The notes: generated from the letters alone by a model not told the origin. Positions 33,995 through 43,987 are shown, counted from the stretch's first letter. The stretch is DNA of 64,000 nucleotides from Actinacidiphila cocklensis (GCF_907177275.1 NZ_CAJSLV010000059.1:62001-126000), one strand, 5' to 3'. Program-made: numbers and translations.

Positions 33995-35697
33995 TTGACC
34001 ACACGCTTGCACGTCTTCAGGGGCGCTGCTTTCGGAGTCGGGCTGACCGCGATGGTGGCCTCCAGCTCCGTGTTCTCGCCCGGTCAGGCGGTCGCGGACT
34101 CCGGTTTCGTTCCGACTGTGAGCAACCTCTACCTGGAACCCGGCTACACGGGCCATCCCGCGGATCCCCCGCTCAAGGGCAGTCCCGAGGGCACTTACGT
34201 GTACGCCTTCAGCAAGCAGCCGCTGACGGACCCGTCATGGGCCGCCGGAGGTCTGCCCGAGTGGTTGACCGTCGACCCGCCGAGCTACGCGTGCGTCGCC
34301 TACCCTGACGTGCCGGGCATCTTCACCTGCCCCGTCGCTCGCGGCGAGCACGGCCAGCCCCCCGTGTACGCGCACAAGGACGCGGTGAACGGCGCCACCG
34401 TCTACGAAGGCGTGGCCTTCGCACCGGCAGGCAGCGACATCGGGGTGGCGGTCAAGGCCGCTCAGGTCGCCGCCACCACCTCCGGCCCGGCGCGGCCGTC
34501 AGCAGCCGTGGTCCAGATCAAGACGCCCGAGCAACTCGCCAAGAGCACCGTGCGGCTGTCCACCCCGAACGTGCTGGTGAACTCCTCGACCGCGCAGACC
34601 GTGCAGGTTCACGCCGAGGACGCTGGCGTCCTGGCTCTGAGCTTCCGTTCGACCCCGGAAGAACGGAAGTGGGACTCGACAGAGGTGGACATCCACATCA
34701 CCTCCGTGGACGGCGGCCCGGCCGGCACGTGCAGCCCCTCGGCCTACTCCATCGCCGCCGTGGAGGACGCCGTGACCTGCGATCTGCCGGAGGGTGACCA
34801 CACCGTCAGCTACACCCTCACCACGGGTGCCAAGGTCGCCGCATGGAAAGTCGGCGTCGATGCGGAATACCGGATCGCCTGGAGTGCGTACAACCCGAAG
34901 TCGGCAAGCACCTTTGCTGTCACCAGCCCCTATCCCGTCCGCGAACGCTACGACCTGTACGCGCGCAGAAGTAACGGCCAGCTGTACCGATACCTCGGCA
35001 CCGGCAACGGCACTGCCCCGTACCAGGCGAGCACGCTCTACGACTTCGGCTGGGACCAGTACTCCGCGCTCACCGCCCTGTCCCCGCTGACCGTGCACGA
35101 GACGGGCGACGTGGTCGCCCGCGTACCGGCGGCACCCTGTGGTACTTCTGCGGCGCGGGTAGCCCCTACGGCACCAGGACACGTACCAGGGTCGGTTCAG
35201 GGTGGAACATCTACCCCACGCTCGTCGGCGCCGGCGACCTGAACGGAGACGGCAAGGCCGACCTCGTCGCAAAGGACAGCTCCGGTGTCCTCTGGCTCTA
35301 CAAAGGCACCGGCAACATGACGGGCCAGCTCGCCACTCGCACGAGGATCTGCGCGGGCTGGAACATCTACAACACCCTGGCCGGCGCCGGTGATCTCACC
35401 GGAGACGGCAGAGCCGACCTCGTCGGACGCGACGCCTCAGGCGTGCTGTGGCTCTACAAGGGCACCGGCAACGCAACCACGCCCTACGCGAACCGCACCC
35501 GAATTGCCGGCGGCTGGAACCTCTACAACACCCTCGTGGGCGCCGGCGACCTGAACGAGGACGGCAAGGCCGACCTCGTCGGACGCGACGCCTCAGGCGT
35601 GCTGTGGCTCTACAAGGGCACCGGCAACGCAACCGCGCCGTACGCGAACCGCACCCGGATCGGCGGCGGCTGGAACGTCTACAACACCCTGATCTGA
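33995..35697 (+). pseudogene. Secreted FG-GAP repeat protein, frameshifted
   Basis: TTG at 33995, behind CCCGGGGGGGCG, gives a signal peptide (FRGAAFGVGLTAMVASSSVF, cleavage near AVA-DSG). An N-terminal ~300-residue beta-rich region (Ig-like, with VQVHAEDAGVLALSFRSTPE) precedes FG-GAP repeats. Near 35130 one base is missing: frame 2 reads DVVARVPAAP while the family pattern resumes in frame 1 as TGGTLWYF and GDLNGDGKADLVAKDSSGVL. The last three repeats are nearly identical to each other at DNA level, showing recent tandem duplication. Truncated unless the base is a sequencing loss. Confidence 0.8.
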
Positions 35698-35849
35698 CGG
35701 CCGTGACGCTGCGGCCCCCGGGCACCGGACTGTTCCGATGCTCAGCGCATTGCCGCACGTCACGCCGGGAGTTTCTGGGAGAAAATTGGGAGACGATCAT
35801 GGAAAAACCGCCTCCCGAGACCCGCTCAGACCAGCCCCCACCCAACCCG

Positions 35850-35880
35850 TGACCTGCGGTTTCTCAAATCCCGCAGGTCA
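35850..35880 (+). terminator. Terminator hairpin
   Basis: Arms TGACCTGCGG and CCGCAGGTCA with an 11-base loop, 150 bases after the third FG-GAP gene. Confidence 0.7.
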
Positions 35881-35900
35881 GCCCATGACCCGGGCCGCAT

Positions 35901-36011
35901 TGTGCGGACCCCGTCTCCGTCAGCGCCGACGGCACGTCGCTGACGGTGCTGCTCAGCACCCAGGACGTGGCACCCGGCACGTACGACGTCGTGCTCGACC
36001 GCAACGGGTAG
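35901..36011 (+). pseudogene. Ig-like secreted protein fragment
   Basis: Reads ADPVSVSADGTSLTVLLSTQ then DVAPGTYDVVLDRNG before TAG 36009; the family sequence seems to go on past the stop in another frame. This is a typical bacterial Ig-like/IPT strand pattern. No start; remnant. Confidence 0.45.
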
Positions 36012-36181
36012 ACACCTGGCACCCGTTCCCCCGGCTACCGCTCCGGGCGGATACACCGTGACCTCGGCCGGCGGCCCGACCGATGGGGGCGGCTCTCACA
36101 CATCAGCGGTCCACTCTCGATCCCCGTACAGAAGGGCATGCCGACCCGTCCGACCTGGACCGGGCGCTCCTGAGCCAGCGC

Positions 36182-36209
36182 CCGCCGGGGACCGCCCGGT
36201 CCCCGGCGG
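36182..36209. terminator. Terminator hairpin, end of the HEPN operon
   Basis: 13-bp perfect arms (36182-36194, 36197-36209) and a 2-base loop, 15 bases past the HEPN gene stop on the minus strand; also has CTTT on the plus side. Confidence 0.8.
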
Positions 36210-36223
36210 CCTTTCACCCGTTG

Positions 36224-37720
36224 TCACAGCGGGGAGAGGGCGTCTAGCAGGTCCCGGAGCAGGGTGTCGTCTACCGGGGTGCGGTGGGCCAGCTTATTGC
36301 GGGCGCGCCGGAGGGTGCGCAGGCGGCGGAACTGGTCGTCGGTCAGGGCGATGTCGCGGTGCACCGCGGCGTCGTAAAGTTCGCCGAGCTCCATCGACGT
36401 GAGATCCGACGCCGAGCCGTTGGCGCTGCGCAGGGACTGCCGGACGTAGCACTCGACGAGCCGGGCGGTGCCGCGGGTCGCGATGCGGGGGAGCATTTCG
36501 ACGAAGCCGAGGCGGGCGTCGTCGATCAGGGGCAGCAGGACGCGGTTCTGGGCCTGCCAGACCAGCTTGTCCAGTTCCGGGCCGCGGTAGGGCTCCGCAC
36601 CGGAGTGCGGGCTGCGGCGGATCTGCCCCTCCCAGCTGTCCACCAGTCCCGCGGACCAGGCCTCGCGCAGATCGTGCGCGGGGAGCGGCGCATACGCGGC
36701 ACCCGCGGCGAGGCGTTCCTGGACGGCCTGGCCGACCCCGACGGGGCAGCACTCGCGCAGGGCGTCGGGGAGGTCCTTGAGGCTGCCGTTCCAGACTTCC
36801 GCCAGCCGCACCGCGAGGCCCAGGTCCGGTCCGGCGGACTGGACCAGCGTTTCGCAGTGCAGGGCGTGCCGGATGAACTTTCCCGGCGTCATGTGATCGC
36901 CGGCCCGCCCGCCGTTCGCCTGGGGAACGGCAGCGGCCACCACCGTCGCGGTGTCCAGATGGCTCCAGACGCTCCACCACCAATGCGTTCTCGACACCGT
37001 CGTGTCGAGGAGCCCCACGGCGTCCGCTTCCAGGTCCTGGGTCCGGCTCGCCACGAGAAGCCGGGGGCGCCGGTCCGGCTTGAGTCCGGACTCCTTCACC
37101 GCGGCCTGGAATCGCCGTATGAGGCGGGAGACGGCCCGCGGATCGCCTTCGGACCAGGCACGTACGACGAGCACGGGCGCACGGCCATCCGGGGCGGCGA
37201 CGAGACCGGAGACGAGATCCCCGTCGATGCCGAGACTGCGGGCGAGGCGGGCGGTGACGTCGGTGTCCGGGCTGTCGAGGGCCGGGACGCCAACGGCGGA
37301 CCCCGGGGCCGGGGGTCGCGGCGCGGCGCGGAACACGTCTCCGGCACGGGCGCCGGACGGGGACCAGTCGCCGAAGCCGTCGTCGACGTCGAAGCTCGCC
37401 TCGGAGGTCCGGCCGCCGGCCGCGCCCCCGCTGCCGGGCGGACTCCACAGGTCGTGCGCCTCCGGCTGGGCGGCCCTCAAAGCCGGGCGGGCTCCCCTCC
37501 CCTCCACGGGGGCGTCCACCACGTCGTCAAGGCCGTGGGCCACGGTCTCCACGGCCAGATCGGCGCGGGCCGACTCCACCTCGACATCAGGAAACAACCA
37601 GACGCAGGTCATCCCCGTGCGCAGGTCGGCGGAGACCCGCGCACAGTGGCGCCGGGCGCCCGGCAGGTCGAGGACCGCCTCAGGACTGAGCGCGCCGACC
37701 GGTCGGATCAGCCGGGTCAC
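36224..37720 (-). CDS. HEPN-domain protein, putative effector of a two-gene ATPase system
   Basis: 498 residues from GTG 37720, which overlaps the stop of the giant ATPase gene (TGTGA). Residues 1-60 form a small alpha/beta domain (MTCVWLFPDVEVESARADLA). After an acidic linker, residues ~175-280 (APVLVVRAWSEGDPRAVSRL, then RRPRLLVASRTQDLEADAVG) look like a P-loop-less ATPase or sensor fold. The C-terminal ~110 residues are helical and finish with RRARNKLAHRTP: R474-N475-x3-H479 is the RNxxxH signature of HEPN RNases. Placement in one operon with the ATPase suggests a sensor-effector pair. RNase activity and a defence role are inferences; no named system is recognised. No TTA codon here. Confidence 0.8.
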   Translation of the reverse strand: MTRLIRPVGALSPEAVLDLPGARRHCARVSADLRTGMTCVWLFPDVEVESARADLAVETVAHGLDDVVDAPVEGRGARPALRAAQPEAHDLWSPPGSGGAAGGRTSEASFDVDDGFGDWSPSGARAGDVFRAAPRPPAPGSAVGVPALDSPDTDVTARLARSLGIDGDLVSGLVAAPDGRAPVLVVRAWSEGDPRAVSRLIRRFQAAVKESGLKPDRRPRLLVASRTQDLEADAVGLLDTTVSRTHWWWSVWSHLDTATVVAAAVPQANGGRAGDHMTPGKFIRHALHCETLVQSAGPDLGLAVRLAEVWNGSLKDLPDALRECCPVGVGQAVQERLAAGAAYAPLPAHDLREAWSAGLVDSWEGQIRRSPHSGAEPYRGPELDKLVWQAQNRVLLPLIDDARLGFVEMLPRIATRGTARLVECYVRQSLRSANGSASDLTSMELGELYDAAVHRDIALTDDQFRRLRTLRRARNKLAHRTPVDDTLLRDLLDALSPL

Positions 37721-40700
37721 ATCGATCCGCCCTGCGGCCTCGCCGCGGTCCGCAGCGCGCGGAAGGTGACGCTGTCGACGGTGAGGAGGTCGCCCCGGTC
37801 GTCCAGCACCCCGAGCACTTCCAGCTCCGTCAGCAGCGCTTCGGCCTCGTCCAGGTCGTCGTCGAGGACGACCGCGAGGTCCTGGGGCACGGTGTGCGCC
37901 CTGCCCTGGGCGTATTCCGCCAAGCTGAACAGGCTCGCCCAATCGGCCATCTGCCGCACGCGCTGCTCGGAGAGGCCGACTCGCTGCAGGTGGTCGCGTG
38001 CGTGGCCGGCGTCGTCCATGCGTGCCCGCATCTGCTCGAAAAGGCCTTCACGGGGCGCGCCCTGGATGTACTTGGCGATGGTCTGCTCGACGAAGGCGGG
38101 CCAGCCCCCGGTGGCGTCGATCAGGTTGCGGCGTTCCTCAGCCGAGACGAACGGCTGCTCCGGCCAGGCCCGAAGGCTGGTGGTGTTCCACCGCTGAGGC
38201 TGCACTCTGGAGACCTTGGGCACGTCGAGCGCGGCTGCGGTCAGCGGGTCCACGACGGCCAGCGCGCGCCGGCGAGGGACCTCCTTGGCGTCCTCCCCCG
38301 GCTCCGACACGTACTCGGTGAGCCACTCGACCACCTCGTGCACACGTGCCGCGGGGGCGCCGAGCAGATCGACGAAGAGCAGGTGCGGGGTCTGATCGCG
38401 CGCCCACTTGGAGACCGCCTGCGGCAGTTCGGCAGCCGGCACGAGCACGAACCGGCAGCCCTCCCCCACATGCTGCTTCGCCGCCCGGTCCAGGAATCCG
38501 GCGCCGAGTGCCGACGACGCCGTGATGATCGTCGCCCGCCGCGAGAGCGCGTCGTGCCACTGCTCGTCCGTCAGCGGGCTCATCCGCATGACCTGCCGGC
38601 TGTCGACACCGATGGATCGGCGGGCAACCCGCGGGTTGTAGTCGTACGTCTGCGTGAACTCGCTGGTCCCCAGCTCCGCTTCGAGTTCGTCGCGGGTGCC
38701 GAGTACGTTGACGATGTTCGGACTGCGCATGACGAATATGTGCCGTTGGCCCTGGAGCGGGAGGACCAGTCCGAGGCCCTCCATCTCCAGCAGGTCGGTA
38801 CGGACCTCGTCCACGCCGTTCTGCTCGGGGAAGCCCTCGGGCCATACCTTGTGCGCCTCCTCCTGCAACTCCCTGGGCGTGTAACCGCGGGCGTAGCCGT
38901 CGGTGAGGCTGCGCAGGGCCAGGATCAAGGTCAGGACGCGATAGCGATCCTCCAGATCGATGGTCAGGCGAAGCCGATCGCGGATCTTGTCCCGGATACC
39001 TCCGGAGGCCATGACCTTCTGCACGTCCGCCGCCGTGACGCGGGGGCGTCCCCCTTGCGGGGACAGGGCGCGGCTCTGCATCTCCTCGACCAGTCCCTCG
39101 CAGACGATCTGCACGAGATTGGCCTGGTTGTTGGTCAGGGCCAGGATCCGCCAGACCAGGTCGGGGCTCTCGAAGAACAGGCCGACCGCGGCCAGCGGTT
39201 CGACCACCAGGTCCACCGCCGCCTTCGGGCGCAGCGGCCCGACCAGGATCGGCTCGCCGCCGTGCCCGGTGACGGAGTTGGTGAGCCGGTTGTAGCGCTG
39301 CACCTGGTGCAGGCCGGCGAAGACGATCTTGAACCGGCGCTCGGTGTCCGCCATCAGGCGCATCAGACTGGCCAGCGTTCGGAAGGTCGACTGGGCTCCG
39401 GCGGTGTCGACGGGCCGGGCGTCCGCGTTGAGGAAGGCGTCGGCCTCGTCGGCGAGGAAGAGGATGCGGCGCTCGGAATTCGCGTCCAGCCACTGCTGGA
39501 TGCCCTCGGACACGACAGCGGCGGTCATGTGCTTCGGCACACCGTGATCGAGGACCCCGGCATCCTTCAGCTGCTTGGCCAGCGTGCTCCAGATCTCGTC
39601 GGGAAGCCGGCTCAGCCCGATCTCGGCGATGCGCAGGTCCGTGTAGATCGCGACCTGGTTGCCGCCGTGCCCTGCCTGGAAGCTGTCCGCCACCTGCCGG
39701 AGCAGCGAGGACTTGCCCAACTGCCGCCCCCCGTAGAGGAACAGGCCCCCCTCCCGGGCCATGATCGTGCTCTTCTCGTCGTCGCGGCCCTTGAAGACCT
39801 CCGCGGAGACCTGCCCGGCCTGGAAGGGCTCGTAGGGCCGGTACGCGGCCCACGGCAACGTGACGCGCTGCACCGCGCGGAAGGACCGGGCCTCCCCCGC
39901 GGCGATCCAGCCGAGCACGGCCGGGTCGACGACGATCGCCTGCTGCGGCTTCTGGTACGAGGCCTGGGCCAGGCGCCGTCGCCCGCCGATGCCGAGCGGC
40001 TGGAGGTAGAAGACGATGTTGGCGCCGAGCGCCGCCTCGGGCAGATGGCGCAGCAGGGCGTCGGGGCCGAGTTCCTCGTTGCCGACCACGAGGACCCGGT
40101 AGACACCGTTCGCCCGCGAGCCGAGCCGGGACACGTAACCGGGGACGTTATCGCTGATCTCCGCGGTGATCGAGAGGGTCATCACCTGCCAGTCCTTGCG
40201 GTCCTGGTCCACGAGTCTTACCGGTCCCTTGACGCTCAAGCCGAGCATCCGCAGCACGCTGGGGACGTGCTTCTGGAAGGAATTGCGGCGTTCGTTCGGG
40301 CGTCCGAGCGAGTCCCAGGCGGCCAGGGCCTGAGTGACCGCCTCGGTCTCCGCCTGCCCGGATCGACCGCGTGCGTAATGGCCGAACCACCAGCGCGCGC
40401 TGACCCCGGTGCTGCTGGCCCTGGGAGCGCCCGGGTGGCGCACACCCTCGAGGAAGGCCGCCATCTCCGTGCCCGTTTCGCCGGCCTGCTCCGGAATGCT
40501 CTCGCCTTTGCGGGCGAAGGAGAGCAGTTCCTCGGCGGTGGCCACATCGCCGCGGCCGATCAGACCGCTGATGCGGACCATGTCCGCCTCGTCGAGGTGC
40601 AGACCGGCAAGTTGCCCGCGCAACTGGTCGGTCTTCTCCCTCAGCCTGATGTTCAGCCCGGTGACCACCTCCTGCACCCGCCCGAGCAGCCGGCGGAAGC

Positions 40701-43632
40701 GCAGTTCCCGGTCCGACGCCTGGAGGTCGAGGAGCTGTGCGGCCAGGTGGCTCTCCTGCTCGGGGGCCAGCAGGTTCTGCAGGCGCACCTGGGCGAAGAG
40801 GTCCGCAGCCTGGCGCAGGGCCGTCTCCGCCTTGACGCGCCAGTCGGCCTCGGCGTCCGCGAGCCGACGCCGGAGGGAGTCCGGCTGGCCCACCTGGAGC
40901 GGGAGGTCGGCGCGGAAACGGCCCGACTCCATGACGTCGACCAGCCGTTGGGCGACGTGCAGGTCACCCCGGTCGAGATGCGCGGAGAACGCCTTCACCG
41001 GATCGACGGGACCGGTGCTCTCCTGGAGTTCCAGCAGCGCGTCCAGGGCGCCTGGTGCCGCAAGGTCCGGTACGTCCTCGCCGTCGGGCGTGGTGGTCCA
41101 GGTCAGGCTGGGTATGAGAAGCAGGGAGTCGGTGCTGGGCAGCCCGCGAGGGGGCACTGGTGCGACCAGGCCGGCCCCTGTGCTGATCCAGCCGAGGAGC
41201 AGACGCACCGCCTCGCCTCCGGGGCCGGGAAGCGGAGCCGCCTGTCGTGCCGCTCGGACGGCGTCGACCAACTCGCTCGCGAGCCGCCGGCTGTCACCGC
41301 GCGGAGGCAGCTCAGCAACCTGGACCGCCTCCCGCAGCAGCGTCGTCACTTCCCCGATACGGCCGCGCAACTGGTCCAGGGCGGTGGCAATTATCTTCGC
41401 CTTGCGCTGGTTGGGGGAACTGACCCGGCGCGTCGTCTCCTTGATGATCCGGTCGACGGCGCCGTCCCCGCCGTAGGTGCCGCCGAGGTCCTCACGCAGT
41501 TGTTCAAGGCTTGCCGCGCCGACCGACCACGCCGTGATCAGGTCAAGCGTACGGCCGAGTTCCGCATCGTCCTTGAGCAGGGTCTGAAGCACCCGCGAGG
41601 CAAGCTGGTAGGCGATCTTGCTGGTCTGAAGGCGGAGCTTGAGCGCCTCCGCGCGGGCGCCCAGATCCGTGGGGTCGACCGTGTCGTCCTGCCCGAGCCT
41701 GAGCACCTCGCCCGGCTGGAACGACACGCCCCTGCGAGTCTCCCGGGCCAGTGTCGTGAACAGCTCGTTCCAGACCTCGGGCAGGCCGTGGAGCTGCACG
41801 AAGTCGTTGACGATCGGCAGCGCCCAGCCCGCCTGCAGCCCGCTGCGTACGGCAGCTGCGAAAGCCACGAGGTAGCCGTCCCGGTCCTCCGCCGTCGGCA
41901 GCGGGCCGCGCTCCTCCTCGACATCGAGTTGCAGGGTCATCGCCGCCTGCTGGCCGGGCGCCAGCCCGAATGCCGAGGCGGCGAAGGCCAGGCACCGACA
42001 CCGCTCCTCCCGCTCCCCGGCAGCCCGGTTCAGCCAGTAGGCCTCGGCCAGACCGCCCCCGGCGATCAACTTCTCGACAGGGGAGGGGCTGTCCCCCACC
42101 CGCGTCCAGACGTCGGCGCACTCGGCGGTGACCGGCGACGGCTCGGCCGTCGTGGGCTCGGCCCCGTCAGGCGTCTGCTGCGGGGCGCCCGCCGAGGGTG
42201 CTCCCACCGGCTGCCGCGGCGCCGGGATCGGTTCCCCGAGCCCTTCGGCGAGGGGCACGCCTCCCGGGCGGCTACCGTGCCTTGGGGGCGTCGGTACGGC
42301 CGGCGCCGCTGCTGTGCCCTCGTCGAACAGTGCGCCGGCGGGTTCGACCGGACGGGCCGCCGAAGAGGGCTCCGCCTCGGCGACCTCCGAGCCGGCCGCC
42401 ACGGGAACAGCGGCGCTCGGGGTGCGTGCGGAGGGCTCGTCCGGGGCGACCGCCTCCGGCACGTCCGTGGTGACGGGCTCCGGTACGTCCGAGACGTCGG
42501 GCTCCCGCACGTCCTCCTCGGCTGGGCCGGCGGCAGTGTCTGTGACTGCTTCCGGCAGGGGCTGCTCGACCGGGAGGCCGCCCACCGGAGCCAGCTCGGC
42601 GGGAGCCCGGGGGTCGGACAGGTCGAGCGGCCGGGGCTCCCGCGGCAGTCCCGCGGCCGACCGCAGTTCCTGGAGCCGGGCGTCGAGAGCATCGAAGGCC
42701 GCCTGCAGCCCGACGAGCACGGCAGCGTTGCTCGTTCCACGCAGCATGGTGACAAGGCTCGCGCGATCGGCCTCCGCCGCCTCGATCTCCTCGCGGAAGG
42801 TCTCCGCGCGAACCTGCGCCAGGATGCGGTCAAGATCATCGTACGTCTGCGGTTCGGCCCAGCTCGTGCCGCCCGCGCTGCCGAGCGCCAACCTGGCCGT
42901 CGCCGCGCGTCGTTCGAGCCACGCGTCCACGGCGGCCGAAAGGCGGGCGTCTCTCCTCTCCACGCCGCTGCGGACGTCGGCCGCAAGGCCTTCGAGCCGC
43001 TCGGCCAGTTCCTCGCCCTCCCTGCGCAGCCGCTGCGCGGCGGCTTCGAGCTGCTCGGCGGGGTCGTCCGGCACCAGGTTCTCCCTTTCGGCACGTCGGG
43101 GTCGAACGCCTTGTGGGGCGTCGGGCGGGTTCGGGGCTGTGCCAGGCGGGCTCGCCCCGGTCTTCCTGGTGCGCCGGCGGTTCCTCGGCGCTTCGGGCCA
43201 TGGCGCCGGGGCCGCCGCCGCCTGCCAGACAACGTCCCAGTTCTCCAGCACCAGGCGGCGCTCGGGCGTGTCCTCGTCGGTCAGGGGATACCAGAGCAGG
43301 GCGAGGCAGGCGAGCAAGGGCGGGACCCTCGTGAACGCCGCCGTCAGACTCTCGGTGTCCACCGGGGGCAGACCCGGCCCGCTGGAGCCGCGGGGACGGG
43401 CCATCCCGCTGGCCACCTCGCATCCGACCTGGGCGATCTGCGCGAGCAGGCTCCCGGGGGCCTTTGCGACCCAGGACCGCATTCCCGCCGCCGTCGCGCG
43501 ATCCTGTCGGGCGGGTTCGCCCGGGTATCCGAACGTGTGGCCGTGAACCACCGCGAGGAAGGCGAGGAGGTGCTGCAGGGAATCTGGCGGTTGACTCGAA
43601 AGCCAACGGCGTAAGTCAGGAACTGCTGGCAC
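37717..43632 (-). CDS. Giant AAA/STAND-like ATPase
   Basis: About 1971 residues if translation starts at GTG 43632 (VPAVPDLRRWLSSQPPDS); a longer frame upstream adds 73 unlikely basic residues. Domains: N-terminal helical region (1-115), coiled-coil ~200-320 (with REGEELAERLEGLAADVRSG), a 170-residue Pro/Glu/Ala linker, a long alpha-helical scaffold ~520-1150, a beta segment (GVYRVLVVGNEELGPDALLR), then the ATPase: LPW...PYEPFQ...EVFKGRDDE, Walker A YGGRQLGKSSLLRQ (K1307), Walker B ILFLADEADAF (D1395/E1396). The C-terminus holds a second Rossmann-like domain (HLLFVDLLGAPAARVHEVVE) and a winged-helix-like end. Codon 7 is TTA, so translation should require bldA tRNA. First gene of a coupled pair with the HEPN protein. 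Function unknown. Confidence 0.85.
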   Translation of the reverse strand: MPAVPDLRRWLSSQPPDSLQHLLAFLAVVHGHTFGYPGEPARQDRATAAGMRSWVAKAPGSLLAQIAQVGCEVASGMARPRGSSGPGLPPVDTESLTAAFTRVPPLLACLALLWYPLTDEDTPERRLVLENWDVVWQAAAAPAPWPEAPRNRRRTRKTGASPPGTAPNPPDAPQGVRPRRAERENLVPDDPAEQLEAAAQRLRREGEELAERLEGLAADVRSGVERRDARLSAAVDAWLERRAATARLALGSAGGTSWAEPQTYDDLDRILAQVRAETFREEIEAAEADRASLVTMLRGTSNAAVLVGLQAAFDALDARLQELRSAAGLPREPRPLDLSDPRAPAELAPVGGLPVEQPLPEAVTDTAAGPAEEDVREPDVSDVPEPVTTDVPEAVAPDEPSARTPSAAVPVAAGSEVAEAEPSSAARPVEPAGALFDEGTAAAPAVPTPPRHGSRPGGVPLAEGLGEPIPAPRQPVGAPSAGAPQQTPDGAEPTTAEPSPVTAECADVWTRVGDSPSPVEKLIAGGGLAEAYWLNRAAGEREERCRCLAFAASAFGLAPGQQAAMTLQLDVEEERGPLPTAEDRDGYLVAFAAAVRSGLQAGWALPIVNDFVQLHGLPEVWNELFTTLARETRRGVSFQPGEVLRLGQDDTVDPTDLGARAEALKLRLQTSKIAYQLASRVLQTLLKDDAELGRTLDLITAWSVGAASLEQLREDLGGTYGGDGAVDRIIKETTRRVSSPNQRKAKIIATALDQLRGRIGEVTTLLREAVQVAELPPRGDSRRLASELVDAVRAARQAAPLPGPGGEAVRLLLGWISTGAGLVAPVPPRGLPSTDSLLLIPSLTWTTTPDGEDVPDLAAPGALDALLELQESTGPVDPVKAFSAHLDRGDLHVAQRLVDVMESGRFRADLPLQVGQPDSLRRRLADAEADWRVKAETALRQAADLFAQVRLQNLLAPEQESHLAAQLLDLQASDRELRFRRLLGRVQEVVTGLNIRLREKTDQLRGQLAGLHLDEADMVRISGLIGRGDVATAEELLSFARKGESIPEQAGETGTEMAAFLEGVRHPGAPRASSTGVSARWWFGHYARGRSGQAETEAVTQALAAWDSLGRPNERRNSFQKHVPSVLRMLGLSVKGPVRLVDQDRKDWQVMTLSITAEISDNVPGYVSRLGSRANGVYRVLVVGNEELGPDALLRHLPEAALGANIVFYLQPLGIGGRRRLAQASYQKPQQAIVVDPAVLGWIAAGEARSFRAVQRVTLPWAAYRPYEPFQAGQVSAEVFKGRDDEKSTIMAREGGLFLYGGRQLGKSSLLRQVADSFQAGHGGNQVAIYTDLRIAEIGLSRLPDEIWSTLAKQLKDAGVLDHGVPKHMTAAVVSEGIQQWLDANSERRILFLADEADAFLNADARPVDTAGAQSTFRTLASLMRLMADTERRFKIVFAGLHQVQRYNRLTNSVTGHGGEPILVGPLRPKAAVDLVVEPLAAVGLFFESPDLVWRILALTNNQANLVQIVCEGLVEEMQSRALSPQGGRPRVTAADVQKVMASGGIRDKIRDRLRLTIDLEDRYRVLTLILALRSLTDGYARGYTPRELQEEAHKVWPEGFPEQNGVDEVRTDLLEMEGLGLVLPLQGQRHIFVMRSPNIVNVLGTRDELEAELGTSEFTQTYDYNPRVARRSIGVDSRQVMRMSPLTDEQWHDALSRRATIITASSALGAGFLDRAAKQHVGEGCRFVLVPAAELPQAVSKWARDQTPHLLFVDLLGAPAARVHEVVEWLTEYVSEPGEDAKEVPRRRALAVVDPLTAAALDVPKVSRVQPQRWNTTSLRAWPEQPFVSAEERRNLIDATGGWPAFVEQTIAKYIQGAPREGLFEQMRARMDDAGHARDHLQRVGLSEQRVRQMADWASLFSLAEYAQGRAHTVPQDLAVVLDDDLDEAEALLTELEVLGVLDDRGDLLTVDSVTFRALRTAARPQGGSM

Positions 43633-43838
43633 ACGACCATGCTCACACGATTCCGGGTGGCACGAGGGGGCTTTCGCAAGGCTAGGGCCGGACCTGCGCC
43701 GGGAGGTCACCGGCACGCGAACTCCCTTGGCCAGCCGCGCCTTTCGGGGACGATGGGCTGGCGGGCGACCCGTCACCCCCGCTTCCGCCGCCGCTCGCGG
43801 TGCTCGCCCCCCGGGGAGTGCCTCACTCGTGGTCCGGG

Positions 43839-43877
43839 CCGAGGCCCGCACTCGGGGAAGAGGCCGACCGTCGGGGG
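43839..43877. repeat. Dispersed intergenic repeat, weak copy R4
   Basis: GGGGAAGAGGCCGACCGTC recalls R1-R3; followed, as at R1, by the 3' end of an ABM gene on the minus strand. Confidence 0.35.
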
Positions 43878-43893
43878 CGACGCCGCTCGACCG

Positions 43894-43985
43894 TTACCGC
43901 AACCGAGCGGGCGTCGCCGAACTACGCGCCGCTGGAGATGAGTACGGGCTGACCATCGTGTTGACGTAGCCGTCAGGGGCCGCCC
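43894..43985 (-). pseudogene. ABM monooxygenase 3'-end fragment
   Basis: Minus strand reads PDGYVNTMVSPYSSPAARSS then ATPARLR and TAA, a near match to the end of the intact gene at 8634-8981 (PEGYFDTMVSPYP...ARLR). Only 30 codons remain; the rest is replaced by relaxase sequence of the other strand at 43986. Confidence 0.65.
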
Positions 43986-43987
43986 CC

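Noticed and set aside
36224..37942. Longer 572-residue version of the HEPN protein
   Set aside because: The first 74 residues are Arg/Gly-rich and lie inside the ATPase gene; GTG 37720 overlaps the ATPase stop and gives a natural start.
37894..43614. A 1906-codon open frame on the plus strand opposite the giant ATPase
   Set aside because: It is antisense to a protein with clear Walker motifs. Long open antisense frames are expected at this GC content, and its composition (Arg/Gly/Gln/His-rich) is not protein-like.
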